Source of the DNA: a virus | DNA: 41,755 nt | Strand: one strand, 5' to 3' | IMG/VR virus record: IMGVR_UViG_3300027844_000463 | Span: 1-41,755 of that record | Part shown: piece after piece, positions 31,474 to 38,823 of the stretch | Numbering within the stretch: position 1 is the stretch's first letter | Layout: each line of letters opens with the position of its first letter | The notes under the pieces: generated by a model | The model's input: the letters and a program-made list of their open reading frames with translations, nothing else | Databases searched by the model: none | What the model was told of the DNA's origin: nothing | Program-made: the position numbers and the translations under genes

Positions 31474-31692
31474 ATGACTGACGCAGCCACACGCGGCATA
31501 CTGACCGGCAATCTGTGGGCGCTCCCGTCCACGGTCGCATTCCAAACATTCGAGGAGCTACAGGTGGGCGACTTGTTCAAGGAATACGGCGGCACCGGTG
31601 AGGTCTTCAAAAAGGTGAGCGACGGCGAGGCGTGGGGCGACGATGGCACCAGTATCCACTTCGCACTTGCGGCGACGGTCATCCCGGGATGA
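31474..31692 (+). CDS. Small protein sharing a C-terminal module with the gene at 31950
   Basis: 72 residues, with AGGAG eight bases before the ATG. The segment LWALPSTVAFQTFEELQVGD matches TWSMPSTVTHQRFEVLLVGD in the protein encoded at 31950, and both end in a Gly/Pro-Val strand. This protein lacks the N-terminal module found there. Function unknown. Confidence 0.62.
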   Translation: MTDAATRGILTGNLWALPSTVAFQTFEELQVGDLFKEYGGTGEVFKKVSDGEAWGDDGTSIHFALAATVIPG

Positions 31693-31895
31693 CGAAATAC
31701 ACGCTGCTGTATCGCCCACCCTGCTTCTCTAGCCTCCCTCGCGCCGGTTGGACGCTGCTCGAACGTCCGCAGGGGCCGGGCTTCGAGCTTCGCCCGGACC
31801 TCCCGGTGAGCGCTCACCGGTTCGGCGTCATGACATTCGACCGTGAGCTAACGGCGGAGGAAGTCGAGTCGTTCGAACTCCAGCGGGTGCCTTGA
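31689..31895 (+). CDS. Small hypothetical protein
   Basis: 68 residues (KYTLLYRPPCFSSLPRAGWT, FDRELTAEEVESFELQRV). ATGA overlap with the previous gene; its TGA stop begins the AT-rich block upstream of P4. Function unknown. Confidence 0.58.
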   Translation: MTKYTLLYRPPCFSSLPRAGWTLLERPQGPGFELRPDLPVSAHRFGVMTFDRELTAEEVESFELQRVP

Positions 31896-31913
31896 AAATA
31901 GTTGAAATAATCC

Positions 31914-31952
31914 TTGACTCGCACCGGGATTGATATTATCATTCTAGGCATG
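31914..31952 (+). promoter_or_regulatory. Early promoter P4, leaderless
   Basis: TTGACT, 17-base spacer, TATCAT (31937-31942), palindrome TTGATATTATCAT (31930-31942), ATG seven bases after the -10. AT-rich GAAAATAG and GAAATAAT lie upstream. Confidence 0.85.
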
Positions 31953-32339
31953 GAGATGACGACGACGCCAACCAAAATCCAAGGAGTATCCGATATGACT
32001 GTTCGATTTGATTCGCTCGCCATCGATGCGAAATTCGCCGGGGTCAATGGCCCACGGACGGTGCGCTACATCAAGACCGGGCCGGGGCATGCCGTCGCGG
32101 CGGCTGGCGGCGTTGGTCAGGCGGTATTTCAGCCGCACGAGCTTGTCGAGCCTGAGCACACATGGTCGATGCCATCCACGGTCACACATCAGCGGTTCGA
32201 GGTCTTGCTGGTCGGCGATGTCTTCGCGATGCTGGCGCATCCCACCGTTCGGCTGACGAAGACCGGCTCACATACGGCGGCTGACTCCGACGAACGTGAG
32301 ATGTCGATCGGGCCGTTGGGGAAGGTCGTCCCGGCATAG
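31950..32339 (+). CDS. Two-module early protein with dual in-frame starts
   Basis: 129 residues from the leaderless ATG; an in-frame ATG at 31995 has AAGGAG eight bases upstream and gives 114 residues. The segment between starts (MEMTTTPTKIQGVSD) recurs in three other early genes. The N-terminal module (RFDSLAIDAKFAGVNGPRTV) matches the protein at 32422; the C-terminal module (PSTVTHQRFEVLLVGDVF) matches the protein at 31474. It is thus a mosaic of two neighbours. Function unknown. Confidence 0.68.
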   Translation: MEMTTTPTKIQGVSDMTVRFDSLAIDAKFAGVNGPRTVRYIKTGPGHAVAAAGGVGQAVFQPHELVEPEHTWSMPSTVTHQRFEVLLVGDVFAMLAHPTVRLTKTGSHTAADSDEREMSIGPLGKVVPA

Positions 32340-32348
32340 CATCCCACT

Positions 32349-32375
32349 CCCGGCGCGGGGTATTCTCGCGCCGGG
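32349..32375 (+). terminator. Hairpin between early operons
   Basis: CCCGGCGCG and CGCGCCGGG form a perfect nine-pair stem with a nine-base loop, directly before the AT-rich block of P5. The run that follows is A-rich (AAAATAAT), not T-rich, so termination on the + strand is uncertain; it could instead protect the 3' end. Confidence 0.5.
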
Positions 32376-32385
32376 AAAATAATCC

Positions 32386-32424
32386 TTGACTCTCACCGGG
32401 ATTGATATTATCATCATGGAGATG
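32386..32424 (+). promoter_or_regulatory. Early promoter P5, leaderless
   Basis: TTGACT, 17-base spacer, TATCAT (32409-32414), palindrome TTGATATTATCAT (32402-32414). An ATG one base after the -10 is too close; the ATG at 32422, seven bases after it, matches the other copies. Confidence 0.85.
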
Positions 32425-32814
32425 GAGACGACGACGACGGCCACAGCGAATCAGGGAGACACGCCAATGACCATCCAAGTTCGATTCGACTCGCTCGCTA
32501 TCCACACCGGCTTCATGGCAATCAACGGCCCACGGGAAGTGCAATACATCAAGGTCGGCGGTCGGCATGCCACGCCGGTCGGCGGCGTCGGAGTCGCGGC
32601 ATTCATGGGCGGCGAGATGGTCACACCGGAAGCGCCCGGCGTCGTCGGCTCGGCCACGAGCCCGGTCAATCTGGCTAAAGCGCTCGTATCGCAGACCGGC
32701 ACGGAGACTTGCTCGGCCTGCCTTCACACTATCGTCGCCGGGCTCCCGATGACGCAGAGCGGCAGCGGCGACTATTACCACATGACGGCTGACGACTGCG
32801 GGGCGGCTCGATGA
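32422..32814 (+). CDS. Early protein with dual in-frame starts, shares N-module with 31950 gene
   Basis: 130 residues from the leaderless ATG; an inner ATG at 32467 with GGGAG upstream gives 115. The leader peptide METTTTATANQGDTP is like those of three other genes. The N-terminal module RFDSLAIHTGFMAINGPREV, then YIKVGGRHA and GGVGVAAF, matches the 31950 gene. The C-terminus is different, with a CSACLH motif and H/D-rich end. Overlaps the ligase gene by ATGA. Function unknown. Confidence 0.68.
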   Translation: METTTTATANQGDTPMTIQVRFDSLAIHTGFMAINGPREVQYIKVGGRHATPVGGVGVAAFMGGEMVTPEAPGVVGSATSPVNLAKALVSQTGTETCSACLHTIVAGLPMTQSGSGDYYHMTADDCGAAR

Positions 32815-33899
32815 CACGGGAATTTCCCTCGAAGTCATCGAGCGCAATCCACACGATGACCTTCACGGCGGCAGGCGCGATTGACTGGTGCACTTGCCCG
32901 GCATGGCGGAATCAGAAGCCGAACAAGCCTCGCGACTGCCCACACGCCCGTCTCGTGCGAGCGGAGGGGCAGACGGGCCAGACATCGCCGGAGCCGGTGA
33001 AAGCCTCACAGGAGGCGAGCAGCGCAGCCGACGAGCCGGTTCGCGGCCTGCCTCCGGCGCCAATGCTCGCGTCTGCGATGACGACGCGGGTAGAGGGCGC
33101 CGAGTTTGACGCCACGTTCGCTCACGGCTGGACGATGGAGCAGAAGATGGACGGCCACCGGATTACGGTCGTCATCGAGGGCGCGGATGTGTGGGCCTAC
33201 GCTCGTCCACGGGGCGACAAGCCACCGACATCGGTGCAGATGCCCGGCATGATGATCGAAGCGCTTCAGGCGCTCGGCACTGGCGTCTACGACGGCGAGT
33301 TCGTCACGCCGGGCGGAATTTCGAGCGACGTATCGCGGGTGCTGGCGGCGATTCGGAACGGGCAGTCGGACGGCTCGGATCTGATGTTCATCGCTTGGGA
33401 TGTCGTCTCACTCGATGGCGCCTCCGTCGCCTGCTCCTACGGCACACGGCGGCGTGAGATGCTGCTGGACCGGCTGCGCCGTCTCCCGGCAGGCCAGCGC
33501 AGCGTGTCCACGGTCGAGTCAGTCACGCCGACATGGGCCGCGATCGAGGAAATCTGGCGGCAGGGCGGTGAGGGCGCGATTCTGAAGCGTTCGGCGGCGA
33601 CGTATCAGGCCGGGCGCCGGTCACCGGACTGGCTGAAGGTGAAAGAGGAAGGCGCGGCGGTCGGCAGAATCACCGGATTCAAGCCGGGATCGTTCGGGCC
33701 ACACTCGGTCACTTGCCTCACGCTGGAGAGCGGTATCGAGACGACGGTGAAGACGAAGAACAAGGCCACGCTGGCTGACATCGCGAAGGACGAAACGCGC
33801 TACATCGGCGCACGGCTGGTGATCTCCCACAAAGGACTGTTGAAGGGCGGCAAGCCGCGACACCCTGTTTTTGATCATCTAGCAGGAGAGGGGGAGTAA
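32811..33899 (+). CDS. ATP-dependent DNA ligase with N-terminal SWIM-like zinc motif
   Basis: 362 residues. Nucleotidyltransferase motifs are in order: I EQKMDGHR with catalytic Lys112, III/IIIa VYDGEFVTPGG and MFIAWDVVSLDG, IV EGAILKR, V PDWLKVKEE; an OB-fold region follows (GRITGFKPGSFGPHSVTCLT). Residues 27-45 carry C-x-C...C-x-H (C27, C29, C43, H45), a SWIM-type zinc motif not part of the minimal ligase, joined by a Pro/Ser/Glu-rich linker (residues about 52-82). Seals nicks in phage DNA replication or repair. Confidence 0.9.
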   Translation: MTREFPSKSSSAIHTMTFTAAGAIDWCTCPAWRNQKPNKPRDCPHARLVRAEGQTGQTSPEPVKASQEASSAADEPVRGLPPAPMLASAMTTRVEGAEFDATFAHGWTMEQKMDGHRITVVIEGADVWAYARPRGDKPPTSVQMPGMMIEALQALGTGVYDGEFVTPGGISSDVSRVLAAIRNGQSDGSDLMFIAWDVVSLDGASVACSYGTRRREMLLDRLRRLPAGQRSVSTVESVTPTWAAIEEIWRQGGEGAILKRSAATYQAGRRSPDWLKVKEEGAAVGRITGFKPGSFGPHSVTCLTLESGIETTVKTKNKATLADIAKDETRYIGARLVISHKGLLKGGKPRHPVFDHLAGEGE

Positions 33900-33946
33900 T
33901 TGAGCGGACACCATCGGATACTGAGGCTGAGCATAGGAGGCGAACG

Positions 33947-34072
33947 ATGACTAGGACGGTAGAACAACGGCGGCAGCATGTCGCGGGTGTGATGATGGCG
34001 GCGATCATGGCCGGGACCGCTGCCGGAGTCGCGATCGGTGGGCTGATCGTATGGGCGCTCGGCCATGGATAA
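33947..34072 (+). CDS. Single-pass small membrane protein
   Basis: 41 residues: a short basic N-terminus (TRTVEQRRQH) and one transmembrane helix (AAIMAGTAAGVAIGGLIVWA). A strong AGGAGG lies six bases before the ATG. Its end overlaps the next gene. Function unknown; superinfection exclusion or lysis timing are only guesses. Confidence 0.6.
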   Translation: MTRTVEQRRQHVAGVMMAAIMAGTAAGVAIGGLIVWALGHG

Positions 34073-34226
34073 CGGCAGGGTGAGGATCGGCGACTGGTGT
34101 CCGATCTGCTTCGGCCCGTGCAGAGGCCGTGGAAACGCGCCTGATGGGTGGGCATGGCTCGGCTTGGCGCTGGTCGTTATTGTGGCTGTCACCGCTGCCC
34201 TGGTCTTCCTGCCGGGCCTGCTGTGA
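34065..34226 (+). CDS. Small membrane protein with CPIC motif
   Basis: 53 residues. Starts inside the previous gene in another frame. The N-terminal half has WCPICFGPCRGRG, a possible metal site; the C-terminal half is one transmembrane helix (WLGLALVVIVAVTAALVFLP). Ends in GTGA overlap with the next gene. Confidence 0.55.
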   Translation: MDNGRVRIGDWCPICFGPCRGRGNAPDGWAWLGLALVVIVAVTAALVFLPGLL

Positions 34227-34477
34227 AATTGACGCCGGAGCACTTCAAGCTAAAGGCGCCATGCGTGTCCTGTCCGTTCATGCGGGGCGGTGTGAAGCAC
34301 GGGCCGGAGTCGGCATTCGGGTATGCCGCTCATCTCACGTTCGGCAACCGGATTCGCGGTGCTCACGCGGTCGCGAGCTTCGGCTTCGATTTGATCGGGC
34401 GCCTTGTCCGGCTCGGCACACGATCGCGGCTCGGCCTTCCCACGCAGGTCTGGCGAGCAGAGGACGACGGAAAATGA
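34223..34477 (+). CDS. CxxCPF-motif protein (DUF6283-like)
   Basis: 84 residues with GTG start in a GTGA overlap. APCVSCPFMRGGVKHG near residue 12 resembles the C-x-x-C-P-F start of a small phage/actinobacterial family I recall as DUF6283. The rest is Gly/Arg-rich and short. Function unknown. Confidence 0.52.
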   Translation: MKLTPEHFKLKAPCVSCPFMRGGVKHGPESAFGYAAHLTFGNRIRGAHAVASFGFDLIGRLVRLGTRSRLGLPTQVWRAEDDGK

Positions 34478-34641
34478 AACCAATCGAAGTCATGTTCGCA
34501 GAGCAGGCGGAACGGCTGCGCCGGATGCCGATTCGCGCCACTCAGCCGCACCATTGCCACGACCGGAAGTGCGGACTGTGCAAGCGCCGGATCAGGAACG
34601 AGGATCAGCGGAAGTATCGGAAGCGGGTGGAGAATGGGTGA
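34474..34641 (+). CDS. Small basic His/Cys protein
   Basis: 55 residues, very basic. HHCHDRKCGLCKRR in the middle could bind one zinc; the end is Arg/Lys-rich (RKYRKRVENG). ATGA overlap with the previous gene. Possibly nucleic-acid binding. Confidence 0.52.
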   Translation: MKPIEVMFAEQAERLRRMPIRATQPHHCHDRKCGLCKRRIRNEDQRKYRKRVENG

Positions 34642-35116
34642 GGTCACTCCGGCGCAATTCGGGCTGTTGGGCTACATGCAGTCGCTCACCGTCATGCACT
34701 ACGGTCGGAAGGCTGAGCGCCGGGCGCAGGGCTTCGCCTTCAGTTGCATCGAGGAGTATCTGTTACTGCGTGGCAGGCTGTGGAATCGCGAGGACTGGCG
34801 GAAGCCGTTCGGCTTCGCGATGATGACACCGAAACAGTGTTTCGATAACGCTTACTGGCTGGCATCGAGCCGTGTCGGACTGCGCTACGTGGAAGGCTAC
34901 GCCACCAGCGTGATACCGATCCTGCATGCGTGGTGCGTAGACGGGAACGATCAGGTCATCGACCTGACATGGCGGGAGTTCTCGCACACCAACGAAGTGC
35001 CGAGTTACTTCGGCGCCGTCTTCCCACTGGCGACGGTGAAAGCCTGTCGCTCGGCGAGGAACTGTTCGGTCCTGCAAGATTGGGAAAACGGCTATCCGGT
35101 GCTCCGGGCGCAATGA
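34634..35116 (+). CDS. Putative Cys-His-Asp papain-like fold protein
   Basis: 160 residues. PKQCFDNAYWLASS (Cys69), YVEGYATSVIPILHAWCVDG (His98) and QVIDLTW (Asp110) form a C-H-D order with strand-like spacing, reminiscent of transglutaminase/papain-like folds. I recall similar uncharacterised proteins in phages and bacteria with YVEGYA and HAW..D.TW signatures. Activity (protease, amidase, or neither) is unproven. Confidence 0.6.
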   Translation: MGEVTPAQFGLLGYMQSLTVMHYGRKAERRAQGFAFSCIEEYLLLRGRLWNREDWRKPFGFAMMTPKQCFDNAYWLASSRVGLRYVEGYATSVIPILHAWCVDGNDQVIDLTWREFSHTNEVPSYFGAVFPLATVKACRSARNCSVLQDWENGYPVLRAQ

Positions 35117-35136
35117 TGCCACGGTCTGGTGGCGTC
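35115..35136 (+). terminator. Hairpin upstream of promoter P6
   Basis: GATGCCAC and GTGGCGTC pair over eight positions with one G-U, loop of six, directly after the TGA of the preceding gene. No T-run follows, so termination is uncertain. A second inverted repeat, AAGGGTT and AACCCTT, flanks the AT-rich block downstream. Confidence 0.35.
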
Positions 35137-35166
35137 TGAAGGGTTGAAAATAATCGAAAAGAACCC

Positions 35167-35205
35167 TTGACTCTCGCTATGGTTGATATTATCATTCTAG
35201 GTATG
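35167..35205 (+). promoter_or_regulatory. Early promoter P6, leaderless
   Basis: TTGACT, 17-base spacer, TATCAT (35190-35195), palindrome TTGATATTATCAT (35183-35195), ATG seven bases after the -10. Confidence 0.85.
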
Positions 35206-35484
35206 GCGATGACGACGACGGCAACCGAGATTCAGGGAGATACCATGATCCACGAAATGACGGCCAACACAATCCAGACACCCCGGACCTATTCGACTTT
35301 CGGCAATGCGAAGGCGAAGCTGATCAAGGCGATCGAAATCTCGGGTCACAAGCCTGATGCTGTCCGCTGGATGATCGGGGTGGCTGACGATGGTCGCTTC
35401 GCTCCGGTCGTCATCGGCGCCAACGACCGCGCCGGACAGAGCAACATGGACTTCATCCACATCGGCGTCACGGTGGTCGGATGA
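35203..35484 (+). CDS. Hypothetical early protein with dual in-frame starts
   Basis: 93 residues from the leaderless ATG; an inner ATG at 35245 with GGGAG upstream gives 79. The leader peptide MAMTTTATEIQGDT is of the shared type. The body (STFGNAKAKLIKAIEISGHK, DAVRWMIGVADDGRFAPVVI) looks like a small alpha/beta domain. Function unknown. Confidence 0.62.
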   Translation: MAMTTTATEIQGDTMIHEMTANTIQTPRTYSTFGNAKAKLIKAIEISGHKPDAVRWMIGVADDGRFAPVVIGANDRAGQSNMDFIHIGVTVVG

Positions 35485-35729
35485 CCGGGGGTTTGGGAAC
35501 GCGGAGCGCTGCGGAGTTTGAGCGCACCTGCCGGGCGCAGGATGCGTTCGATCTGGCGCTCGGCGAGGACTATGGAAACTTCATGGAACGTCACATGGTC
35601 GTCACGGAGATGGCGTGGGATGGCGATGCGAAGGCGGAGGCCGAACTAGTGGAGATGGAGGCCCGACTGACCCGGGCAGAGCGCGTTCGCAGCAAGATCG
35701 AGGCGACACCGCTCAGGGGTGAGAGATGA
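35481..35729 (+). CDS. Hypothetical coiled-coil-like protein
   Basis: 82 residues, acidic and helical (AEAELVEMEARLTRAERVRS). ATGA overlaps on both sides. Function unknown. Confidence 0.58.
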   Translation: MTGGLGTRSAAEFERTCRAQDAFDLALGEDYGNFMERHMVVTEMAWDGDAKAEAELVEMEARLTRAERVRSKIEATPLRGER

Positions 35730-35974
35730 ACCGATACGCAGCGACGGGCCGTTCGGATCAAGAGGTGCAGCGAACCTTCTCCTCCAAGCGCGAGGCGAAC
35801 GACTACGCGAGCCGTGTGAGATTTCAAGGTGGCCGGGTGCTGATTCACGACTTGCAGACCGGGGTGATTATCCGCGACACCGGGAAGCCGCACGGGCAGG
35901 TATGGGCCTTCCCGTCTCGGAAGGGTGAGCCGTCACCTTTACCGAAAATAGTTCTTGACTCTCACCTGGTTTGA
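35726..35974 (+). CDS. Hypothetical protein ending in promoter P7
   Basis: 82 residues. The body (FSSKREANDYASRVRFQGGR, VLIHDLQTGVII) looks like a small alpha/beta fold. The last ten codons (PKIVLDSHLV) are encoded by promoter P7 and the TGA stop lies in its palindrome. ATGA overlap with the previous gene. Function unknown. Confidence 0.58.
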   Translation: MNRYAATGRSDQEVQRTFSSKREANDYASRVRFQGGRVLIHDLQTGVIIRDTGKPHGQVWAFPSRKGEPSPLPKIVLDSHLV

Positions 35975-35993
35975 TATTATCATTCTGGACATG
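35955..35993 (+). promoter_or_regulatory. Early promoter P7, leaderless
   Basis: TTGACT, 17-base spacer, TATCAT (35978-35983), palindrome TTGATATTATCAT (35971-35983), ATG seven bases after the -10. Lies inside the end of the upstream gene. Confidence 0.85.
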
Positions 35994-36203
35994 GCGAATG
36001 CGACGACACTGACGGAGCGCACAGAGGTCGCGGGAATCCAAGTCGAAGTGAGAGAGATGGATTTCCTGCTCGCGATGTTCAAGCGACTCGGCGGGACCGC
36101 TGACGGCGCAACGGACAAAAGCATCGACCTGCACTTTCCGACTGAGCGAGCAGCCAACGAGTTCAAGGCTGCCGCTGTCACACGCGGCGCAATTTTTGAT
36201 TAG
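35991..36203 (+). CDS. Hypothetical early protein, leaderless start
   Basis: 70 residues (MANATTLTERTEVAG, DFLLAMFKRLGGTADGATDK). It precedes the AAA+ ATPase gene by eight bases, in the same operon. A strong AGGAGG for the ATPase overlaps its stop codon. Function unknown. Confidence 0.62.
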   Translation: MANATTLTERTEVAGIQVEVREMDFLLAMFKRLGGTADGATDKSIDLHFPTERAANEFKAAAVTRGAIFD

Positions 36204-36211
36204 GAGGACCG

Positions 36212-37729
36212 ATGACGACGAAAACGACCACGGTGAGCGGCATGGTGAAGGCATTCAAGGCGGCACGGCGCTGCTCTTGCCCGATCGTCGCGATCGAGAC
36301 TCCGGACCCGGCAGCCACGATCGATGAGATTGTGGCCGTCGTCAAGGGCGCGGCGGTCGCGCAATGGGATCTGGTGCGAGGGCTGCGCGGTGTCAACAAG
36401 GCGGCACAGTCGGCGCTTGTAGATGTCAACCCGGATGCGACGGTGAGCCCGGTGGAGGCGCTGGCGGCGCTGGCTGGCAAGGCGCCGGAGGATAGCGTCA
36501 CCTTCATGATGAACGCGCACCATCATCTTGCGGACCCGGGGGTGGCGCAGGCGGTGTGGAACCTCCGCGATGAGTTCAAGGGCAACGGGCGGATGCTGGT
36601 CTTGCTTGGTCCGGCCTTCCAACTTCCCTCCGAACTGGCTGGCGATGTCGTCGTGCTTGACGAGCCGCTGCCGACACGCGATGACCTGAGCGCGATCGTC
36701 ACGAAGCAATACGAAAACGGCGAGGTCGCGCAACCGGATGACTCCACGCGGTCGGCGGCGCTCGATGCGCTGGTGGGCCTACCGTATTTCACGGCGGAAC
36801 AGGTCGTCGCGATGTCGCTGACACCTACCGGGGTGGATGTCGATGCGCTGTGGGATCGCAAGCGAAAGGCGATCGAGAACACCGAAGGGCTGCGGGTGTG
36901 GCGAGCGCAGCCGGGCGACACGACGCTGGACGAGCTTCACGGCATCGATAACGTGATTGGCTTCCTGCGGCGCCTGATTGCCGCGAACGCCTTCGGGGCG
37001 ATTGTCTTCATCGATGAGGGTGACAAGGCGTTCGCCGGGGGGATGTCAGACCACACCGGCGACTCGGGGGTGAGCAAAGATCAGGTGGGAACGGTCCTGT
37101 CCTACGTCGAGGATACGAAGTCACTCGGGGTGCTGCTGGCAGGCATGACGGGCGCCGGAAAAACACAGCTTGCGAAGGCGGTGGGGCAGGCGTCAGGCAA
37201 GCCACTCATCATGTTCGATATGGCAGGCATGAAGGGCGGGACGGTCGGTGAGAGCGAACGGGCGATTCGGGCGGCGCTGAAGGTCGTCACGGCTACCGCT
37301 GAGGGCCGGGTGCTTTTCATCATGACCGCGAACAAGACCACGCAGTTCTCGCCGGAGCTTAACCGGCGCTTCCCTGACCAATTCTTTTTCGACACGCTGA
37401 GTGAAGAGGGGCGCGAAGCCTGCTGGACCGTCTACGCGGGAAAGTGCAAGCTGACACCGCTTCAGGCGTCACGGCCCACGGGATTCGATGAGGGCTGGAC
37501 GGGCGCTGAAATCAAACGGGCCTGCGAACGGGCGGCGCTTTTCAACCAGACAATCGAGGAGGCGGCACGATACATCGTCCCGGCGGCTGTCTCGGCGAAG
37601 GCCACGATAGACAACCTGCGGCGCGAAGCTGCCGGGCGCTTCCTCTCGGCGAGTGACCCGGGGCTGTATCAACCGGCGGTCGCGGACTCACCGGCGGAAG
37701 CCACGCGGAAGTTCAGGACGGAGGACTGA
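36212..37729 (+). CDS. AAA+ ATPase (Ycf46-like) with Walker B before Walker A
   Basis: 505 residues. The N-terminal 230 residues resemble the Ycf46-type regulatory region (SVTFMMNAHHHLADPGVAQA, LLGPAFQLPSELAGDVVVLD, EPLP). The ATPase core is rearranged: AIVFIDEGDKAFAG (263-276), a Walker B-type segment, comes before Walker A GMTGAGKT (311-318). GESERAIRAAL (346-356) then leads straight to the sensor-1-like RVLFIMTANKT (366-376), the arginine-finger region PELNRRFPDQFFF, and a helical lid (GWTGAEIKRACERA). In ordinary AAA+ proteins Walker B lies between GESE and sensor 1. AGGAGG precedes the ATG. Role unknown. Confidence 0.85.
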   Translation: MTTKTTTVSGMVKAFKAARRCSCPIVAIETPDPAATIDEIVAVVKGAAVAQWDLVRGLRGVNKAAQSALVDVNPDATVSPVEALAALAGKAPEDSVTFMMNAHHHLADPGVAQAVWNLRDEFKGNGRMLVLLGPAFQLPSELAGDVVVLDEPLPTRDDLSAIVTKQYENGEVAQPDDSTRSAALDALVGLPYFTAEQVVAMSLTPTGVDVDALWDRKRKAIENTEGLRVWRAQPGDTTLDELHGIDNVIGFLRRLIAANAFGAIVFIDEGDKAFAGGMSDHTGDSGVSKDQVGTVLSYVEDTKSLGVLLAGMTGAGKTQLAKAVGQASGKPLIMFDMAGMKGGTVGESERAIRAALKVVTATAEGRVLFIMTANKTTQFSPELNRRFPDQFFFDTLSEEGREACWTVYAGKCKLTPLQASRPTGFDEGWTGAEIKRACERAALFNQTIEEAARYIVPAAVSAKATIDNLRREAAGRFLSASDPGLYQPAVADSPAEATRKFRTED

Positions 37730-37926
37730 TGGAAATCAAGTCACGGAGGGGGTTCGACGCGGCGGTATATCGGCAGACCGAACTTGAGGATAGCGTGGAC
37801 GGCGATGTGGATGCGCTGTCGGCTGAAGAACAAGTGGAATTCGAGGCGATCGGGGATGCGATTATCGCGTGGGAAGACAAGTGCGAAGAACGCGGCGGCA
37901 AACTGAACCGCTACGGGGGCGACTGA
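37729..37926 (+). CDS. Small acidic hypothetical protein
   Basis: 65 residues, acidic (LEDSVDGDVDALSAEEQVEF), TGATG overlaps on both sides between the AAA+ and SWIM genes. Function unknown; may work with its neighbours. Confidence 0.58.
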   Translation: MEIKSRRGFDAAVYRQTELEDSVDGDVDALSAEEQVEFEAIGDAIIAWEDKCEERGGKLNRYGGD

Positions 37927-38339
37927 TGGCAAGCGCAACGGCGATTCGGCAGGGATGGGCAGATCACACCGAACTGACACCTTCGGACGGTGGGAAGTCG
38001 TGGATGGTGCAGAAGAACGTCAACGGGGCGTTCCGCTGCTCCTGCCCGGCCTACATCTTCAGCAAGGCACCGAAGGGGTGCAAGCATGTCGCCCGGGTGA
38101 AGTATCTGGAGGAGGAGAACAGGACACTTGAGCCCTACGTTGAGGAGGCATCGAGCATCCTCACGGAGATGCTTCAGCATGTCGGACTAAACCGTTCAGA
38201 GTTCGTCGGCCCGGAGTTGCGAAACCAGATGGGCGCGGTGCTTGCGCTTCGGCTTCAGGCGCTCAGCACGATCGCGGTCACGGTCGCTTCGCCGACGGCT
38301 GCCACACGCGGGGTGCGGAAGATTCGGTTCGATGACTGA
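37926..38339 (+). CDS. SWIM zinc-finger protein
   Basis: 137 residues. RCSCPAYIFSKAPKGCKHV has the C-x-C-x(n)-C-x-H pattern of SWIM (C38, C40, C52, H54). The rest is helical (NRTLEPYVEEASSILTEMLQ). SWIM motifs bind DNA or proteins. A related motif is fused to the ligase in this window. TGATG overlap with the previous gene. Confidence 0.72.
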   Translation: MASATAIRQGWADHTELTPSDGGKSWMVQKNVNGAFRCSCPAYIFSKAPKGCKHVARVKYLEEENRTLEPYVEEASSILTEMLQHVGLNRSEFVGPELRNQMGAVLALRLQALSTIAVTVASPTAATRGVRKIRFDD

Positions 38340-38766
38340 ATTCACGAGAACGGCCTGCTCGTGTCCGGCCTGCGTTGAATGCTGCCAGCGGCAGCCCGGG
38401 CCACTGGCGCCGGGCGACATGGAGAAAATCGCGGAGTGGGTAGGGCAGCCGGTAAACGAGGTCATGCAATACTTTTGGGCATCGCCCGGTGCGCTCGTGC
38501 AGGATGTCGAGACGGGACGGCGCCGGATGATTCCAACGATCACGCCGAAGATAGAGGCCCATGGCTGCACGTTCCTTGTCGATAACCGCTGCGTGATTCA
38601 TCCTGTCGCGCCGTTCGGCTGTTCGAAGTTCGACACGCACCAGCGCCCGGCAGAGTATGTCCCACGGGCAGCCTTCCTGTATCGGAGCATCGAGGACAGC
38701 GACGTGTATGCACGGCAGCGGGGCATGCTGCCACCTGCTACGAGTTGGAAACCGAGAGGGCGGTAA
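38332..38766 (+). CDS. CxxCxxCC protein (YkgJ-like zinc/iron-chelating domain)
   Basis: 144 residues. CSCPACVECCQ near residue 9 contains C-x-x-C-x-x-C-C; later GCTFLVDNRCVIHPVAPFGC and SKFD complete the usual YkgJ/UPF0153 pattern of Cys and His. Metal binding, possibly an iron-sulfur or zinc cluster, is expected. It starts inside the SWIM gene, overlapping by eight bases. Biological role unknown. Confidence 0.75.
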   Translation: MTEFTRTACSCPACVECCQRQPGPLAPGDMEKIAEWVGQPVNEVMQYFWASPGALVQDVETGRRRMIPTITPKIEAHGCTFLVDNRCVIHPVAPFGCSKFDTHQRPAEYVPRAAFLYRSIEDSDVYARQRGMLPPATSWKPRGR

Positions 38767-38784
38767 AATAGTTGAAAATAGTTA

Positions 38785-38823
38785 TTGACTTCCACGTAGA
38801 TTGATATTATCATTCTGGACATG
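38785..38823 (+). promoter_or_regulatory. Early promoter P8, leaderless
   Basis: TTGACT, 17-base spacer, TATCAT (38808-38813), palindrome TTGATATTATCAT (38801-38813), ATG seven bases after the -10. Upstream, AAAATAGTTG is repeated almost in tandem. Confidence 0.85.
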
